From: Candidatus Methanoperedens sp. BLZ2
Lineage (GTDB): Archaea > Halobacteriota > Methanosarcinia > Methanosarcinales > Methanoperedenaceae
Length of the DNA stretch: 64,000 nucleotides
NCBI RefSeq assembly: GCF_002487355.1
Contig: NZ_NTMG01000060.1
Coordinates: 1 to 64,000, forward strand
Direction of reading: 5' to 3'
The translations under genes were made by a program, and so were the position numbers. The first letter of the stretch is position 1; the number at the start of each line of letters is the position of its first letter. This document shows positions 62,215 to 64,000 of the stretch, one piece after another. The notes under the pieces were generated by a model. The model was not told the origin of the DNA and searched no databases. It worked only from the letters and a program-made list of their open reading frames with translations.

Positions 62215-63052
62215 AACTCCAGTTCAAAAAATTCCAAGCTATAGGTATTTGTTTAGCTGGGATGAAATTCCAGGAAATGACAACATAAAGTTCGTAGAAT
62301 ATTTGAAAAAAAACTTTGGCATTGACTGGGTAAGACCAGAAGAAATAGAAAAAATCAATAACGGTAGGACAGTAACAGTATCTACTGAAAAAAATCGTCT
62401 GGAGCTGTTACTTAACGATGAAAGTAACAAAGTAAACCTAATAATCAATGATTTTAGAACCAGTGAATTTATTGTGAAGGTGGAGACTGGCAAGCTAAAT
62501 ATATACATAGATAGAATTTCACAAGGTGATATTTATAAAGATATTGAATATATTGACTCTATTACTGAAGAAAATGGAATTATAGAAATTAAGAAAATTA
62601 TTTTTCCATATGTCATTGTTCTCACTCAAGATTGTGATTTAAATCAAGATTTTACGTTTAGAGCAGTCGAATCATCAACTGATGACAAACTAATAATATC
62701 TGTTTTAGTAGCCCCAATTTATAATGTCGAGCACCTTTTTGGTGGGGAGCATTTAAGCCAACTTGGACTAACTATGCAAACAATAAATAAATATAAAAAA
62801 GGTACTAAATTAACAACAGATGCTAAAAATTTATTTGAAAATATTACACCAAGATACCATTATTTAGATTTTGAATTTGATGCTAATATGGCACCATCAG
62901 TAATTGATTTTAAGCACTATTTTTCAATAAATGTAAATTATTTATACAAAATTAGAAAAACCAATTTTGTTTGTAAGATTCCAGAATTGCATAGAGAAGA
63001 TATTTCTCATAGGTTTGCCAGTTTTTTATCAAGAATAGGTTTGCCTGATTAA
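62207..63052 (+). CDS. two-part protein: SWDEIPGND module plus QDCDL domain
   Basis: 281 residues from ATG 62207 (overlap AATGATTAA with the previous stop). Residues 1-85 (SWDEIPGNDN, IDWVRPEEIEKI, TVSTEKNRLELLLND, GKLNIY) match a small module I recall as free-standing ORFs in Methanosarcinales. From about 120 there is a second domain with IVLTQDCDL, VLVAPIYN and RYHYLDFEF; QDCDL-type proteins occur in phage and defence contexts. The fusion may link a regulatory small protein to an effector. Biochemical function unknown. Confidence 0.5.
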   Translation: MIKTPVQKIPSYRYLFSWDEIPGNDNIKFVEYLKKNFGIDWVRPEEIEKINNGRTVTVSTEKNRLELLLNDESNKVNLIINDFRTSEFIVKVETGKLNIYIDRISQGDIYKDIEYIDSITEENGIIEIKKIIFPYVIVLTQDCDLNQDFTFRAVESSTDDKLIISVLVAPIYNVEHLFGGEHLSQLGLTMQTINKYKKGTKLTTDAKNLFENITPRYHYLDFEFDANMAPSVIDFKHYFSINVNYLYKIRKTNFVCKIPELHREDISHRFASFLSRIGLPD

Positions 63053-63496
63053 TGAATCATCATCCTCCCTGTAACGTGTTACAAGCCATTACAGTCTGAT
63101 TCTGCACCATTTTGGTTCAAGTGCAGCGGTCTATTTTCGCTTGTCTGTAATTATGACTCTTACAATGGTTCAACATTCGTTTCTTCATACATTTTTACCT
63201 TAGCGGATTGTCTGGATTAGACTTCCAGAGTTCTCTACATTGTCTTATGGGCTTCACACCTTCTCATTACTGAAAACGCATGCCATAATAAGGTCACTCC
63301 GAATGGAGGGAGGGGCATTTCTGCAATTTGTGATGCAACTTCTTGTCACAAAGGATTTACAGGATGGACAGGATTAACTTCCATCCTGTAAATCCTGTAA
63401 TCCTGTCCAAAAATGCCCTGAATACTCACTCATAATCAATTATGTGCATCGAATCGGTGTGAAAACCAAATGTAGGTCAAATTTTCAGACAAGCTC
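63053..63496. other. intergenic region with repeat hairpin
   Basis: No gene with a believable start is present. The plus strand carries the strong hairpin at 63353-63395 (listed separately) and mixed-composition DNA. The 63150-63300 part reads like degenerate mobile-element or repeat sequence but matches nothing I can name. Confidence 0.5.
63353..63395. repeat. 15-bp-stem repeat hairpin (ATCCTGTAAATCC type)
   Basis: GGATTTACAGGATGG (63353-63367) and CCATCCTGTAAATCC (63381-63395) are perfect inverted copies with a 13-nt loop. A further AATCCTGT copy follows. This sequence type is a widespread interspersed repeat in bacteria and archaea; here it sits in an otherwise empty gap. Confidence 0.75.
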
Positions 63497-63697
63497 TTAG
63501 ATACGAACCTTGGAGTCATCATATGGCTTCCATTTCGGATAAACTGTACCCACTACATTTCCAGGTATTTTTTGAAAATCTTCTAATTCTTTTTTAGTTA
63601 ATTTTTGTTCTATATTGTATCTATCTGTGTTTGTTCTTATTATTGTACAATTTTTATTGTCTTTATCCCATTTGATGTGAATTTCCATATTTTTCAC
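63497..63697 (-). CDS. small hypothetical protein
   Basis: 66 residues from GTG 63697, or 63 from ATG 63688. Polar, with MEIHIKWDKDNKNCTIIRT then a Lys-rich helix and PGNVVGTVYPKWKPYDDSKVRI. An AT box (TATATATTA around 63718-63726) lies about 25 nt upstream, so the transcript could be nearly leaderless. No family recognised. Confidence 0.5.
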   Translation of the reverse strand: MKNMEIHIKWDKDNKNCTIIRTNTDRYNIEQKLTKKELEDFQKIPGNVVGTVYPKWKPYDDSKVRI

Positions 63698-63769
63698 TTT
63701 ACATGCTTATGATACGCATATATATTAACCTTTCAGTAGCGATTATTTACAAAAGTCGATAAGTTTACA

Positions 63770-64000
63770 TTAATTCCTAATAAAAACACTTCCATCACTA
63801 CTTCTTTTAAGAGCATTATAATATTTTTTTTCTCGCATATTCCGTCTTTTTTTCTGTGATTTATTACTCGAATACCAATTTTGTATTATAAACAGTAATA
63901 AGAATATTGAAATTAATATTTCAAAAATAGAAATTGTAGTTGTTTGTTTATGAAGTCCATAAGCATATAGTGTGGAAACAAATAAACCAATGATAGATAA
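63770..64000 (-). CDS. C-terminal part of a membrane protein, cut by window edge
   Basis: An open frame of 76 codons enters from the right edge: two hydrophobic stretches (IIGLFVSTLYAYGL; IFEILISIFLLLFIIQNWY), then a strongly basic tail (NKSQKKRRNMREKK) ending IRN. AT-rich. The start lies outside the window. Unrecognised. Confidence 0.45.
   Translation of the reverse strand, partial: LSIIGLFVSTLYAYGLHKQTTTISIFEILISIFLLLFIIQNWYSSNKSQKKRRNMREKKYYNALKRSSDGSVFIRN

Overview
The window looks like a chromosomal segment of a euryarchaeon of the Methanosarcinales, most likely a 'Candidatus Methanoperedens' (ANME-2d)-type methane oxidiser. The evidence is a complete block of methyl-coenzyme M reductase (MCR) activation genes (component A2 plus methanogenesis markers 3, 6, 5, 15, 17 and 7), an archaeal histone, Orc1/Cdc6, ribosomal protein eS1, a CcmC-type haem handling protein, TTG/GTG starts behind GAGG-type ribosome binding sites, and many secreted proteins with CARDB, Ig-like and PGF-CTERM features. 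The species call is inference; the archaeal and Mcr-linked nature is well supported. No mcr structural genes, rRNA, tRNA or CRISPR array were seen.

Layout. 1-3600: an edge of mobile-element debris (a transposase C-terminus broken by a MITE-like repeat), a secreted C39-like cysteine peptidase behind a structured leader, a ferredoxin, an aldehyde dehydrogenase relic and a DUF1858 protein. 3.7-14.4 kb: housekeeping genes (DUF1805, eS1, CcmC, PRPP synthetase) and the co-oriented MCR activation operon, with overlaps at most joints. 14.4-17.7 kb: a tandem partial duplication of a small Cys protein plus LsrF-like aldolase cassette, followed by repeats. 17.7-26.2 kb: alcohol dehydrogenase, PolX, family-4 uracil-DNA glycosylase, RNase III, histone, Orc1/Cdc6 with 12-bp tandem repeats at its 3' end, a PQQ-type sugar dehydrogenase and threonine synthase. 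26.3-32.8 kb: regulators (PadR, TrmB-like, winged-helix, and a membrane-bound winged-helix protein) facing secreted or redox proteins across palindromic promoter regions. 33-40 kb: an ABC-2 export system (TolB-like propeller, two permeases, NEW3 protein, ATPase). 40-47.4 kb: a small redox operon with two iron-sulfur flavoproteins, a TSUP permease, and envelope proteins. Then TruD with an apparent ATT start.

48.8-59.2 kb is the most unusual part. A 1714-residue secreted modular protein ends in a predicted pretoxin region and an AT-rich C-terminal domain with a nuclease-like pattern. It is followed 4 nt later by an AT-rich small gene with the position and composition of an immunity gene. After that comes a displaced, signal-less second C-terminal module homologous to the corresponding part of the giant protein, with its own pretoxin region but no toxin domain. 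This is the arrangement left in bacterial polymorphic toxin (CDI/Rhs-type) loci when a new C-terminus replaces an old one, here in an archaeon. A frameshifted DUF4143-type ATPase gene abuts it.

59.3-64 kb: purA, a broken membrane-protein pair, a TIGR04255-type three-gene operon resembling accessory or defence genes, a repeat hairpin, and small AT-rich genes.

Non-coding highlights: three copies of one structured leader (617-721, 32281-32401, 40127-40243), one of which can form a textbook kink-turn; a 55-bp direct repeat that may be a shared promoter (30688 and 40308); and a 26-bp inverted repeat between the membrane-bound regulator operon and a secreted protein gene. Three breaks lie at short A-runs, so some 'pseudogenes' may be consensus errors.
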